Below are positions 7,964-15,475 of a DNA stretch of 64,000 nucleotides, piece after piece. The stretch comes from Breoghania sp037026715 (GTDB lineage Bacteria > Pseudomonadota > Alphaproteobacteria > Rhizobiales > Stappiaceae), in contig NZ_JBANCG010000005.1 in assembly GCF_037026715.1 (NCBI RefSeq), positions 372,001-436,000 on the forward strand, given 5' to 3'. Numbering within the stretch: position 1 is the stretch's first letter; each line of letters begins with the position of its first letter. Made by a program: the position numbers and the translations under genes. The notes under the pieces are model-generated. The model had not been told where the DNA came from. It saw nothing but the letters and a program-made list of their open reading frames with translations, and ran no database searches.

Positions 7964-9724
7964 CTACCGGCCCTCGTCGGATGACCATCCGCTCCCCATG
8001 TCCGCCTTCGCGCGTATGCCGCGATAGACCGTGTTGCCGTTCGACTTGGCCTTGTGAAACCCGAGCTTCGCCGCCTTGCGCGGCAATTGCCGGTTGAAGG
8101 TCGTGGGCGTCCACACGGTGTAGGAGGCCGCCTCGCAGAAGATCTTGAACAGGGTGTAGAGGGCGCCCGGCGTCATGCAGTCATCCGGATCACGGGTCAC
8201 CTCGCAGTATCCATCCAGGAACGCCCCGATAGGGTCGCTTTCCTCCCGGTAGCTGTCGGTGGCCGATCGCACCTCCTCCGGCACGTCGAGCCCGTAGGTC
8301 AGGTAATCGAGCGCCCCCTTGATCAGCCAGTTCAGCACGCCGGCGCGCTCCGCCCACAGCCTTTGCGGCAGCAACGGATCACGCTCTCCCTTGGGGATCT
8401 GAACGGACCACGGCACCAGCAGCACCCGCCGCCAGATGCCGTCATCCGTGCCGCGCACATCCGGCTTGTGGTTGCCGGATATGATCAGCTTGAACGTCGG
8501 CCGGATCTCGGTGAACTCCGCGTGCAACCGGCGTATCAGGATTGCCTCGCCGCCGGTCAGTGCCTTCACCATCGCCTCGCGGAACTTCATGCCCTGTTCC
8601 GGCTCGGAGGCCCGCACCAGCCGTGCGCCCGGCAGCTTGGCGAGGTCCGGCGTCGCCTCGCCGCCCTTTCGCCGGTCATCGCCGGCCAGCGTCTCGAAAG
8701 GCACCGTGGTCGAATAGTCGTCGAGGATCCGCGCGACCAGGTCGACCAGTGTGGATTTGCCGTTGGCGCCCTCGCCCCAGAAAAAGGCGAGCACCTGTTC
8801 CTGCGTCAGCCCCGTCAGGCAATAGCCGCAATAGCGCTGGAGAAACGACCGCATTTCCGGGTCCGGCTGCACGCGCTCCAGAAACGCATCGAAGGTCGGC
8901 GCCATCGCCTCCGGGTCGTAGTCGACGGGCGCAAGCTTGGTAATCAGGTCGGCGCGGTCGTGCGGATCACACCTGACCGACCACAGCTTTCGCGGCGCAT
9001 CCGCGTCGGGGCTGTCCGGGTCGTCCTCGGAAACGAACCGCAGCGTGCCCGACCGGGTGTTGAGGGCCAGCGCATCGCCGTCCAGGTCGTTCACCACCTG
9101 CATCACGTAGGGCGCGGATTCGCGCAACATGTTGTCCAGCTTGCCGCTGGAACCGGAGGTCTTGCAGTAGCGCCGGCGGTACGACTTCCGCCCCTTCAGC
9201 GCCTTTTCCGCGTCCGCTCCATCGGCGACCACGCGTTTCAGCGCCAGAATGCGCGACTTGTCCTCGTCGCTCGCGTCCTTGCCCTTGCCTTCGAGCTGCT
9301 CAAGCTCGGCCTGAGCCTCCTTCGCTGCCTCGATCGCCTTCACTTCGTGCGGGTGGTAGTCGATCAGCCGCGCCTCCAGCGCGATCCGCTCAACCACCGT
9401 GTGCGCCAACGGGCGGATTTGCCGCCCCTCCACATCCTCTCCCCAACGCGTGCCGTCGAACACGTGCCAGCCGATCCGCGCCACATACAGAACCTCCTCG
9501 CGAAACCAGTGCAGAATCCTCCGGCCGTTGCCGATGTCGGTTTCCGGCTCCGCCGCGCAGGCCTCCAGCCGGGCCAGGTCGAACGGCCCGCCCGAATTCC
9601 CGCCGTCACCATCCCCCGGCCCATCCCCCGAAGGCGGCGCACCGTCCCCGCCGCCGGCATCTTCCGGCGCGGGATACTCCTCCACCGGGCGGTCCATGAT
9701 CTCCCCGTAAACCTCGGTGCTCAT
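7964..9724 (-). CDS. P4-type replicative helicase (D5/SF3 family)
   Basis: A 586-residue protein with a D5-N-like region around 200-310 followed by a superfamily 3 helicase core: Walker A GEGANGKST at 317-325, a downstream acidic strand near RASEPEQ, and sensor 1 FKLIISGNHKPDVRGTDDG. Such proteins (P4 alpha C-terminal half, poxvirus D5) assemble as hexamers that open the origin and unwind DNA. The N-terminal 50 residues are a Gly/Asp/Pro-rich linker. It overlaps the primase gene by 4 nt (ATGA), so helicase and primase are split over two adjacent genes rather than fused as in P4. Confidence 0.93.
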   Translation of the reverse strand: MSTEVYGEIMDRPVEEYPAPEDAGGGDGAPPSGDGPGDGDGGNSGGPFDLARLEACAAEPETDIGNGRRILHWFREEVLYVARIGWHVFDGTRWGEDVEGRQIRPLAHTVVERIALEARLIDYHPHEVKAIEAAKEAQAELEQLEGKGKDASDEDKSRILALKRVVADGADAEKALKGRKSYRRRYCKTSGSSGKLDNMLRESAPYVMQVVNDLDGDALALNTRSGTLRFVSEDDPDSPDADAPRKLWSVRCDPHDRADLITKLAPVDYDPEAMAPTFDAFLERVQPDPEMRSFLQRYCGYCLTGLTQEQVLAFFWGEGANGKSTLVDLVARILDDYSTTVPFETLAGDDRRKGGEATPDLAKLPGARLVRASEPEQGMKFREAMVKALTGGEAILIRRLHAEFTEIRPTFKLIISGNHKPDVRGTDDGIWRRVLLVPWSVQIPKGERDPLLPQRLWAERAGVLNWLIKGALDYLTYGLDVPEEVRSATDSYREESDPIGAFLDGYCEVTRDPDDCMTPGALYTLFKIFCEAASYTVWTPTTFNRQLPRKAAKLGFHKAKSNGNTVYRGIRAKADMGSGWSSDEGR

Positions 9725-11022
9725 GCGTTCCCCCGCGCCGGCGCAGTGCCGGTTTCCTGGCCGAGCGCGGCTTGCGCCCGCTCTTTCAGCCGGTCATTGA
9801 AATCCTCACCCGGCGGCGCCCACACGGAGCCGATCCGCCGGCCCGGCCGCGCCCATCGGGCGGCCGCGCGCGCATGCACCTGGCGCGCGGTAAACGCGTC
9901 GCTGTCGCTGTCGCCCAGCATCAGCACCTCGCGCACGCTGTCGGGCAGCACGAGTGCCCGTTCCGCGCGCGGCGTTTCCATGTCCGGCACCGGCCCCGGC
10001 ACCCGGTCGGCCACTACCTTGCCCGTCTTCGTCGTGTGGGTGGCGCTCGGGTGCGCCACCGTCGTCACGGCCGGCCCGCCCATCGACTGCAGGTCGATCG
10101 AGGTGGCATAGGCGGTCGCGGCAATCCCGTCCGCTCCACGCACCACCTCTTCCGCCTGCCAGTAGGAGCGGACGGTTTCCACCCCCTCGCCGATGCGAAG
10201 CCGGCCGATGCCGATACCGACGCGGCGCGGATCGCGCAGCAAAATCCACCCGCGCGCCTTGGAACCACGGATCTTCTTGGCCGGCAGCGTCTCGCCCGTC
10301 GCCGGATCGATCAGCCGGACCTTTTCGCCCGCATGGTCCGGGTCGAACCAGGTGATATGCACGCCCTGAAACCGCAGATCATCGCCGTCCGCCGGGCCGA
10401 CGATGGCCGCCAGCACCGCCGGGCCGGAATAGATCAGCCGCGGCTTTTCCCCCTCGCCCAGCGCCGGCGCGTAATAGGGCTGGTCCTCGACGTAGCGCAG
10501 CGAGGGATAGACCGCGCTGCGCTCCCCCGGCCGGCCCGGCGCCCACAGGCCCCGGCCGCGCCAGTACACCGTTTCGCCCATTGATCCGGCAAAGGTGCGC
10601 CCGCCGGTCCATATCTCCCGCGCCCGCCTCAGCTCCCGCGCGCGGTAGATGTTGTCGTCCCGTGCATCCGCCGCGGCCTTCGCCGCCCGCTCCGCCTCCA
10701 GCGCGGCTTTCTGCTCCGGGCTCAACTCCGGCGCATCCCGCTTGCCGCCCAGGCTCTCCACGGCTTCCACGAACGTCAGCCCGTGCCGCTCCATCAGATA
10801 GCCTATGCCGTCGCCGGCCGCCCCGCAGCCGAAGCACTTGTAGGTGCCGCGCCGGTCGTCGGCGTGAAAGCTCGGCGTCTTCTCGGCATGAAACGGACAG
10901 CACGCCCAGAAATCCCCGGTATGCGCGTTCGTCTTGGCCCGGTCCCAGGTCACATCGCGGCCAATGACCTCCGAAATCCGAATGGCTTTCACGCGGTCGA
11001 GTTCGTGGTCGGGGAAGGTCAT
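9721..11022 (-). CDS. Phage DNA primase with CHC2 zinc finger and Toprim domain
   Basis: A 433-residue protein. The N-terminus has a CHC2 zinc finger: Cys42-Pro-Phe-His45 and, 18 residues on, Cys63-x2-Cys66, as in DnaG. The middle (GRTFAGSMGETVYWRGRG) and C-terminal parts fit phage primases with a Toprim domain, with SVREVLMLGDSDSDAF giving the acidic DxD metal site. It should synthesise RNA primers together with the helicase encoded directly downstream. The start codon is preceded by GGGGAG embedded in a palindrome (separate entry). Confidence 0.9.
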   Translation of the reverse strand: MTFPDHELDRVKAIRISEVIGRDVTWDRAKTNAHTGDFWACCPFHAEKTPSFHADDRRGTYKCFGCGAAGDGIGYLMERHGLTFVEAVESLGGKRDAPELSPEQKAALEAERAAKAAADARDDNIYRARELRRAREIWTGGRTFAGSMGETVYWRGRGLWAPGRPGERSAVYPSLRYVEDQPYYAPALGEGEKPRLIYSGPAVLAAIVGPADGDDLRFQGVHITWFDPDHAGEKVRLIDPATGETLPAKKIRGSKARGWILLRDPRRVGIGIGRLRIGEGVETVRSYWQAEEVVRGADGIAATAYATSIDLQSMGGPAVTTVAHPSATHTTKTGKVVADRVPGPVPDMETPRAERALVLPDSVREVLMLGDSDSDAFTARQVHARAAARWARPGRRIGSVWAPPGEDFNDRLKERAQAALGQETGTAPARGNA

Positions 11023-11037
11023 GCGGGGACTCCCCGC
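11023..11037. promoter_or_regulatory. 15-bp palindrome covering the primase ribosome binding site
   Basis: GCGGGGA-C-TCCCCGC is a perfect 7-bp inverted repeat directly abutting the primase ATG (11022). The Shine-Dalgarno of the primase, GGGGAG, lies inside it, so an mRNA hairpin would hide it; as DNA it could be an operator between the primase and the divergent gene at 11067. Confidence 0.55.
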
Positions 11038-11066
11038 ACGACACCCGCAGTGCTAGCGTGCTCTCC

Positions 11067-11756
11067 ATGAAAGACGCATGGAAATACTTCGCCGCATGTC
11101 TTCTGGGCTTCGCAATCGCCGGCTGGGCCGGTCAGATTGCGGCCGTCGGAGTAGTTGGCTTTCTGGCGAAGTGGCAGACACTTATCGCGGGTATCCTGGC
11201 ATTTTGCGGAGCAGCATGGACCGTCTACTGGATCAAGAGGCAGGTCGACGAGGCAGGGAGGATTGCAAGAGCAGTTGCCGACGAGACAAAGACGATCTTC
11301 GATGCTGAGCTGGGAGAAATTCTGAAGCTCATCAATGTCACCTGGGAACTCCTCGAAATATCCACAAACCAGAATGAGAGTCTGGACCGAAGAAACAAAG
11401 CGCACGGCCGCTCGATCGGGAAACTCCATGAACTTCGCCGCCGCATATCGATCAGCGATCTTCGCCTCGAAACTGCGGAGATGTCGCCCGTGGCGCGCGC
11501 CGGCGCGCGATCTGTATTGGCAGCACTTGAGAGAACCAAGGCAGAAATAGGAGGGATGCTCGCAGCAAGGTTTACAGATGAACAGCAAAGAACCGATCGC
11601 CAAACAATGATGCTCATTGAGTTTTCTCATATCGCCGAATACGTCGAACGATATGATCCTGCGCTCAGCCGCATTTTCGATAAGCGCGAGCGCTTGCCCG
11701 TTGACCATCGTTCGATGTCCGAGCTGTCGGCGGACGCATTGAGGCGCGGTCTCTAG
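11067..11756 (+). CDS. Two-TM membrane protein with cytoplasmic helical domain, putative moron
   Basis: A 229-residue protein from ATG 11067 (a GTG at 11058 is possible; neither has a clear ribosome binding site). Hydrophobic helices at about 8-30 and 36-55 are followed by a charged, largely helical domain of about 170 residues. The family is not recognised. It is transcribed against the minus-strand phage operon, sits between the primase and a small HTH gene, and its lower GC and isolated position are typical of a moron carried for host or phage-exclusion benefit. That function is inference only. Confidence 0.75.
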   Translation: MKDAWKYFAACLLGFAIAGWAGQIAAVGVVGFLAKWQTLIAGILAFCGAAWTVYWIKRQVDEAGRIARAVADETKTIFDAELGEILKLINVTWELLEISTNQNESLDRRNKAHGRSIGKLHELRRRISISDLRLETAEMSPVARAGARSVLAALERTKAEIGGMLAARFTDEQQRTDRQTMMLIEFSHIAEYVERYDPALSRIFDKRERLPVDHRSMSELSADALRRGL

Positions 11757-11776
11757 TAGCTGGATGAATAGGCCCA

Positions 11777-11974
11777 TCACGCCCTCCCATCCGTGCGCGA
11801 CATCAGGTTCCAGATCTCGCTCTCAGAACATCCGATCCACTCGGCGAGGTCCTGTGTCGTCATCCTCTGCTCTTGCATGACCTGACGCAGGAAAACCCGC
11901 GTCAGCCCACCGGAAAGCAGGTCCAGCCCGCCGCGCGGCGCGGTCGATGCCGCCATGGTGCCGTTGTCGTTCAT
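11777..11974 (-). CDS. Small helix-turn-helix protein
   Basis: A 65-residue protein from ATG 11974 with GGAGAGGG upstream. The C-terminal half (VFLRQVMQEQRMTTQDLAEW then IGCSESEIWNLMSR) has the helix-turn-helix rhythm of small phage DNA-binding proteins. Its start overlaps the stop of the preceding 61-residue gene (ATGA), so they are probably translated together in the minus-strand early operon. The target is unknown. Confidence 0.68.
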   Translation of the reverse strand: MNDNGTMAASTAPRGGLDLLSGGLTRVFLRQVMQEQRMTTQDLAEWIGCSESEIWNLMSRTDGRA

Positions 11975-12156
11975 GCCACCCTCTCCACCTGCCCGCGTCT
12001 CTGGACAGCCGCCACCAGCTCCGCAATCCGGCACCGCTGCCAGTGCCCTTCGGCTTCAAGAAACGCGATGTAGTCGGCATCGCTTTCCGTGCGTTCCCAG
12101 CGCATCCGCGCGCGTTCCATCGCGCATGCCGCCGCAGCCAGATCCCGCGAACTCAT
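11971..12156 (-). CDS. Small phage protein (61 residues), unknown
   Basis: Starts at ATG 12156 with GGAGGGCAGGC upstream and ends in an ATGA overlap with the HTH gene. The sequence is a charged amphipathic helix with several Arg and Glu residues (RWERTESDADYIAFLEAEGH). No family is recognised. The ribosome binding site and the tight overlap argue that it is real. Confidence 0.6.
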   Translation of the reverse strand: MSSRDLAAAACAMERARMRWERTESDADYIAFLEAEGHWQRCRIAELVAAVQRRGQVERVA

Positions 12157-12251
12157 GCCTGCCCTCCGTATTCCTTCCGGGATTGCCGTTCGCCCCGGCC
12201 TAGCGCTAATTCATATGAGAACATAACGGAAACAATTGAGGCATTACCCCC

Positions 12252-12485
12252 ATGCGAAACAAGCGCAGCGCGACGCTGTCTGCCGAAGAAGTGAGAGAGG
12301 CCATAGACGCGCTGAACGCCTGCCGCGCCGTGCTCAACCGGCTTTCCACCAACCTCGCCCCGACAGGTGAGGACTACCTGACCCTCTCGGCACCCGTTGA
12401 AGCCTGCTACGCCGCGTCCGAGCGGCTTTGCCGCCGTCATGGCATCGATCGGTATCGCCATGTCGGCTTTCTGGGCCGGAAGTGA
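12252..12485 (+). CDS. Small helical protein on the plus strand, unknown
   Basis: A 77-residue reading frame with ATG 12252 behind an AT-rich stretch (12205-12250) and a TTGAGG about 10 nt upstream. The product begins MRNKRSATLSAEEVREAIDA and looks like a normal helical protein. A minus-strand frame opposite (12494 to 12153) is also open, but its composition is that of antisense sequence. No family is recognised. It would run against its neighbours and end 6 nt from the stop of the TSCPD gene. Confidence 0.5.
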   Translation: MRNKRSATLSAEEVREAIDALNACRAVLNRLSTNLAPTGEDYLTLSAPVEACYAASERLCRRHGIDRYRHVGFLGRK

Positions 12486-12490
12486 ATCCG

Positions 12491-12817
12491 TCATCCCGCG
12501 TCCTCCGCCAGGATCTGGAAAAGCCGGCCGATCGCCGTTTCCGGCCGGCCCTGCCCGTCACGCGAGAAGGCGCGCGCCAGCAGCTCGGCCGGGCAGCCGA
12601 ATTGCAGGGCAAGCGAGGCGGCAATCGCGCTGTCGCGCATCAACGCCTGCAGCTCGGTGCCGGTCTTGCCGGTGGAGAGAAAAACCTCGCCGGGCCGGTC
12701 GCCCGGCCGCCCATCGGAGCCATCGTAAAATCCCACGGTCGCGTAGTAGCTGCGCGGCCCGTGACCGAATTTGATGGTGTCGGAAGCCCGGCGCCCGGGC
12801 AGGATTTCCCGGGTCAT
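12491..12817 (-). CDS. TSCPD-domain protein (ribonucleotide-reductase C-terminal-like)
   Basis: A 108-residue protein from ATG 12817 with GAGGGCGG upstream. It resembles the TSCPD domain found at the C-terminus of class II ribonucleotide reductases and as stand-alone small proteins in alphaproteobacterial phages: a DTIKFGHGPRSYYATVGFY start, GEVFLSTGKTGTELQALMRD, a hydrophobic AASLALQFGCP helix and an RDGQGRPETAIG end. Stand-alone copies have no known activity; nucleic-acid or nucleotide-metabolism roles have been suggested for the domain. Confidence 0.7.
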   Translation of the reverse strand: MTREILPGRRASDTIKFGHGPRSYYATVGFYDGSDGRPGDRPGEVFLSTGKTGTELQALMRDSAIAASLALQFGCPAELLARAFSRDGQGRPETAIGRLFQILAEDAG

Positions 12818-12912
12818 GCGGCCGCCCTCGTCAATTCGCGCGAGGGCCACTGGCAAAGGCGCGCGGCTTCTGCTCTTTTAGCGTTCTTGCCGCAACGTCT
12901 TATGGTCGGAAC

Positions 12913-14004
12913 ATGAGCAAGCCGGAAGAAGCGCCGCCACCGCCGCAAAAAGATGAGTTTCACACCGGCGCCGCTATGATCTTCGGCGGCTTTCTGACGG
13001 CTGCCGCCCTCGGAGTCGTCGCTCTGCTGCTGTCCGATATTGAATGGACATGGGAGTATTGGGGGACGAGCGACGGCGTCTTTGACCGTTCGGCCATCTT
13101 CCGAAATTTTGGCCTGACCATCCTCGGCCTGCTTGCCCTCGGCCTTGGCGCCTGGCGCTCGTGGACCGCCCAATTGCAGGCACAGTCGTCTCTCCGTCAG
13201 GCAGGCTATGCGGCCCAACAGGTCGACAACGCTATCGAGCAGCGTCGGATCGCAGTTCGGGGACAACAGGTTGAGCGGTACCAGAAAGGTGCGCTGATGC
13301 TCGAAAGCCAGCATCCGACTGTTCGCATAGCGGGCATCCTTACGCTTCGCGAACTTGCGGTATCTGATCCAGAAGACACATATGCCCTGGTGACAACATT
13401 GCTTAGTAACTTCATTTCCGGTGTATTGAACACCCGACCGCTCGCGGCCCCAGCCTTCCCCGGCGCACTTCCGCAAGATGCTGAGAAAGCCCTTGACGCA
13501 CTCTCTTTCATCAAACGAACCGAGCATTTGGAAGAAATTGCGAGGTCCATTGCCATTCAGTTCGACGACACAGACTTCTCTAGAATTAGTCTTCTTGGGA
13601 GAGATCTGTCTCGAATGAAATTTATCCGATGTAACTTCAACGAAACAGCAATCCATAATGCGGACATTTCGGAATGCTCTTTTTTCGCAGCAAAATTTAA
13701 TGACGCTTATATAATCGATTGCAATGCCAGTCTCGCCGATTTTACTCTCGCTGATTTCAATAGTACGAATTTTCGAATGGTGAATATTTCCGGCGCAGTG
13801 TTCTGGGATGTCAAAAACATCAATCCAGACAATATCGATGTGTGGTGTTGGTCTGACAACGAGCCAATCGGCTTGCCCTCCACGATCCCGATCAAGCGAT
13901 ATGATGCAGGCCCTGACGGCAAGAATCGTGAACGGTTTGAAAGGCAGTTGCCTAACCTCTTCGTGCGAAGTCGCACGCCCAGTGATGAGTATTTGCTGCC
14001 GTAG
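12913..14004 (+). CDS. Membrane-anchored pentapeptide-repeat-like protein, putative moron
   Basis: A 363-residue protein. A proline-rich N-terminus is followed by membrane helices at about 18-41 and 64-84, a helical linker (90-215), then from about 219 to 300 a run of degenerate pentapeptide-like repeats with the A(D/N)F/L rhythm (DFSRISLLGRDLSRMKFIRC, LADFTLADFNSTNF). Such repeats fold into a right-handed beta-helix; some phage- and plasmid-borne members protect against other agents. Codon use is AT-richer than in the flanking phage genes (13380-13860 especially), a sign of separate acquisition. Plus strand, against the operon. Confidence 0.78.
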   Translation: MSKPEEAPPPPQKDEFHTGAAMIFGGFLTAAALGVVALLLSDIEWTWEYWGTSDGVFDRSAIFRNFGLTILGLLALGLGAWRSWTAQLQAQSSLRQAGYAAQQVDNAIEQRRIAVRGQQVERYQKGALMLESQHPTVRIAGILTLRELAVSDPEDTYALVTTLLSNFISGVLNTRPLAAPAFPGALPQDAEKALDALSFIKRTEHLEEIARSIAIQFDDTDFSRISLLGRDLSRMKFIRCNFNETAIHNADISECSFFAAKFNDAYIIDCNASLADFTLADFNSTNFRMVNISGAVFWDVKNINPDNIDVWCWSDNEPIGLPSTIPIKRYDAGPDGKNRERFERQLPNLFVRSRTPSDEYLLP

Positions 14005-14021
14005 CGGCGATCCTCTTACCA

Positions 14022-14552
14022 TCACCCCCTCCCATAAAACCGGGGCGCGCCCAGCGGCGCGAGGCCGAAGAGGTACCAGGCGCAATTGTCCTTGCCGGTG
14101 TGCTTAGAACCGGGAAACCATTTCAGCCGCCCAACGCTCACCACCTTCCGGCAGCGCTTCATCAGCTCCCCCGCCTGGCGGGTATGCGCCCAGTCCGCAT
14201 CGAACAGCAGCCACGTCGGCAGCAGTGCGGAAAGGTGCGCGATCAGCGCGTGCAGCAGTTGGCGCGTCCACGGCGGATTGGTGATGAAATGCGTCGCCCC
14301 GCGCGCGTCCTCACGCCCAAGCGTCAGCGCGCAGCACCGCTCCACGCCTTCAAGGCGCGGCTCGATGTCATAGCCCGCGGTGCAGATGTGCCCGGCCGCG
14401 CCCAGCTGCGTGACCAGATCTCCCGCCCCGGCGCAGGGCTCGCAAAAGCGCGTCTCTGGCGCCAGATGCGGCAGCAGCGGCGGCACCGCCCGCGAGTCGA
14501 TCGTGCGGTAGAAATCCTTGTCGATGCGTGCGAAGGCCGAGCGCTTACCCAT
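14022..14552 (-). CDS. Phage SAM-dependent (adenine-type) DNA methyltransferase
   Basis: A 176-residue protein from ATG 14552, overlapping the preceding gene by 8 nt. It has the SAM-binding motif FCEPCAGAGDL and the catalytic NPPW motif (FITNPPWTRQLLHAL) of amino-methyltransferases acting on adenine N6 or cytosine N4. It is short and lacks a target-recognition domain, as is common for phage enzymes of this kind. A role in protecting phage DNA from restriction is the family expectation; specificity cannot be read. Confidence 0.82.
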   Translation of the reverse strand: MGKRSAFARIDKDFYRTIDSRAVPPLLPHLAPETRFCEPCAGAGDLVTQLGAAGHICTAGYDIEPRLEGVERCCALTLGREDARGATHFITNPPWTRQLLHALIAHLSALLPTWLLFDADWAHTRQAGELMKRCRKVVSVGRLKWFPGSKHTGKDNCAWYLFGLAPLGAPRFYGRG

Positions 14553-15120
14553 GCGCCACCACCCGGCCCGCTTGGGCATGTTTCCCGTAGAATTCACGTG
14601 AAGCGCAGCGCGCTTTCGCGGGCGTCTCCGGCCCCACCAGAATGTCGGAAAGCTCCAGCCCGGCCCCGCTCATCACCGCGACGAGGCTTTCATCGTCCAG
14701 CGCCTGCGCATTGGCCACCTTGCGCACCACCGTACGCGAAACCTTGATGCGCCCTGCCGCCTGCACCTGGTTCAGCCCTTCGCGCTCCGCCCAGGCCGCG
14801 AACAGAAAGGCGAGCTTCGCCCGGTCGATCCGCCGTGGCCGCCCCTTGCCCATCAGGTCTTCAAGGCGGGCCACCGGCTGGCCGATCTCGCGCGCATGGG
14901 TCAGCACCGCATGCCGCAGGCCCGAACGGTCGGCAAAGCCAAGTGCGGTCGCGAGATCGCTCACGCTGCCCGCCCCGGCCTTCACCAGCGCATAGGCCGC
15001 CCGGTTGCGCGCCCGCCGCTCGCGCCGGCTGGCCGGCGAGCGGATCGCCGCCGGCGAAACGTCGCAAACCCGCGCCACATCCTCGATTGTCCGGCGCACG
15101 ATGGTGACAAGGCTCGTCAT
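14545..15120 (-). CDS. Phage DNA-binding protein with DnaA domain-IV-like HTH
   Basis: A 191-residue protein from ATG 15120 (ATGA overlap with the upstream HTH gene). Residues around 8-70 resemble domain IV of DnaA, the DnaA-box-binding helix-turn-helix: a VCDVSPAAIRSPASRRERRA basic region followed by an ALGFADRSGLRHAVL motif in place of the DnaA signature. A second helix-turn-helix (LNQVQAAGRIKVSRTVVRKV) follows near 120-150. It may bind an origin or compete with host DnaA. The DnaA match is by eye and should be treated as likely, not certain. Confidence 0.62.
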   Translation of the reverse strand: MTSLVTIVRRTIEDVARVCDVSPAAIRSPASRRERRARNRAAYALVKAGAGSVSDLATALGFADRSGLRHAVLTHAREIGQPVARLEDLMGKGRPRRIDRAKLAFLFAAWAEREGLNQVQAAGRIKVSRTVVRKVANAQALDDESLVAVMSGAGLELSDILVGPETPAKARCASREFYGKHAQAGRVVAHG

Positions 15121-15368
15121 GCCGCCCTCCGCGCAAGGTCCGGCGCCCGCCCGGCGGCGGCGCAAAGCTCCGCCCGCTCCAGCCCGGCGAAGGCAAGCAG
15201 ACGCCCCGTCGCCTCCACGGATACAGGCAGATAGCTCTCAGCCCGGCTTACCTGCCGCTCGCTCACGCCGGCAAGCCTTGCAGCCGCAGCCTGTGTCTGC
15301 CCTGCGTGAAGGCGCCGGGCGAAGACGAACAATGCCAGCACCTGGCGGGAGGCAAGCGGGAGAGTCAT
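15117..15368 (-). CDS. Small XRE-like HTH regulator
   Basis: An 83-residue protein with a helix-turn-helix (HAGQTQAAAARLAGVSERQV, then SRAE) followed by a short helical C-terminus. ATG 15368 has GGAGG upstream and its stop overlaps the next gene (ATGA). The TGA closing the reading frame upstream also overlaps its start, which suggests that it once followed a gene now disrupted (see 16445-16648). Likely a phage early regulator; the target is unknown. Confidence 0.65.
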   Translation of the reverse strand: MTLPLASRQVLALFVFARRLHAGQTQAAAARLAGVSERQVSRAESYLPVSVEATGRLLAFAGLERAELCAAAGRAPDLARRAA

Positions 15369-15475
15369 CGCGCCGCCTCCAAGTCTTTCGGCGCTTTTTC
15401 GCGTCCTATTGATGTGGCATGATAAGATTTCTCTCTGTTTCTACATTTTGCGCGTCCGGTGTCGGAGGCATACAG

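Noticed and set aside
12153..12494. Minus-strand frame of 113 residues with ATGA overlaps at both ends
   Set aside because: The overlaps are tempting, but the sequence lacks the features of a folded protein and lies opposite a more credible plus-strand frame; kept as an alternative only.
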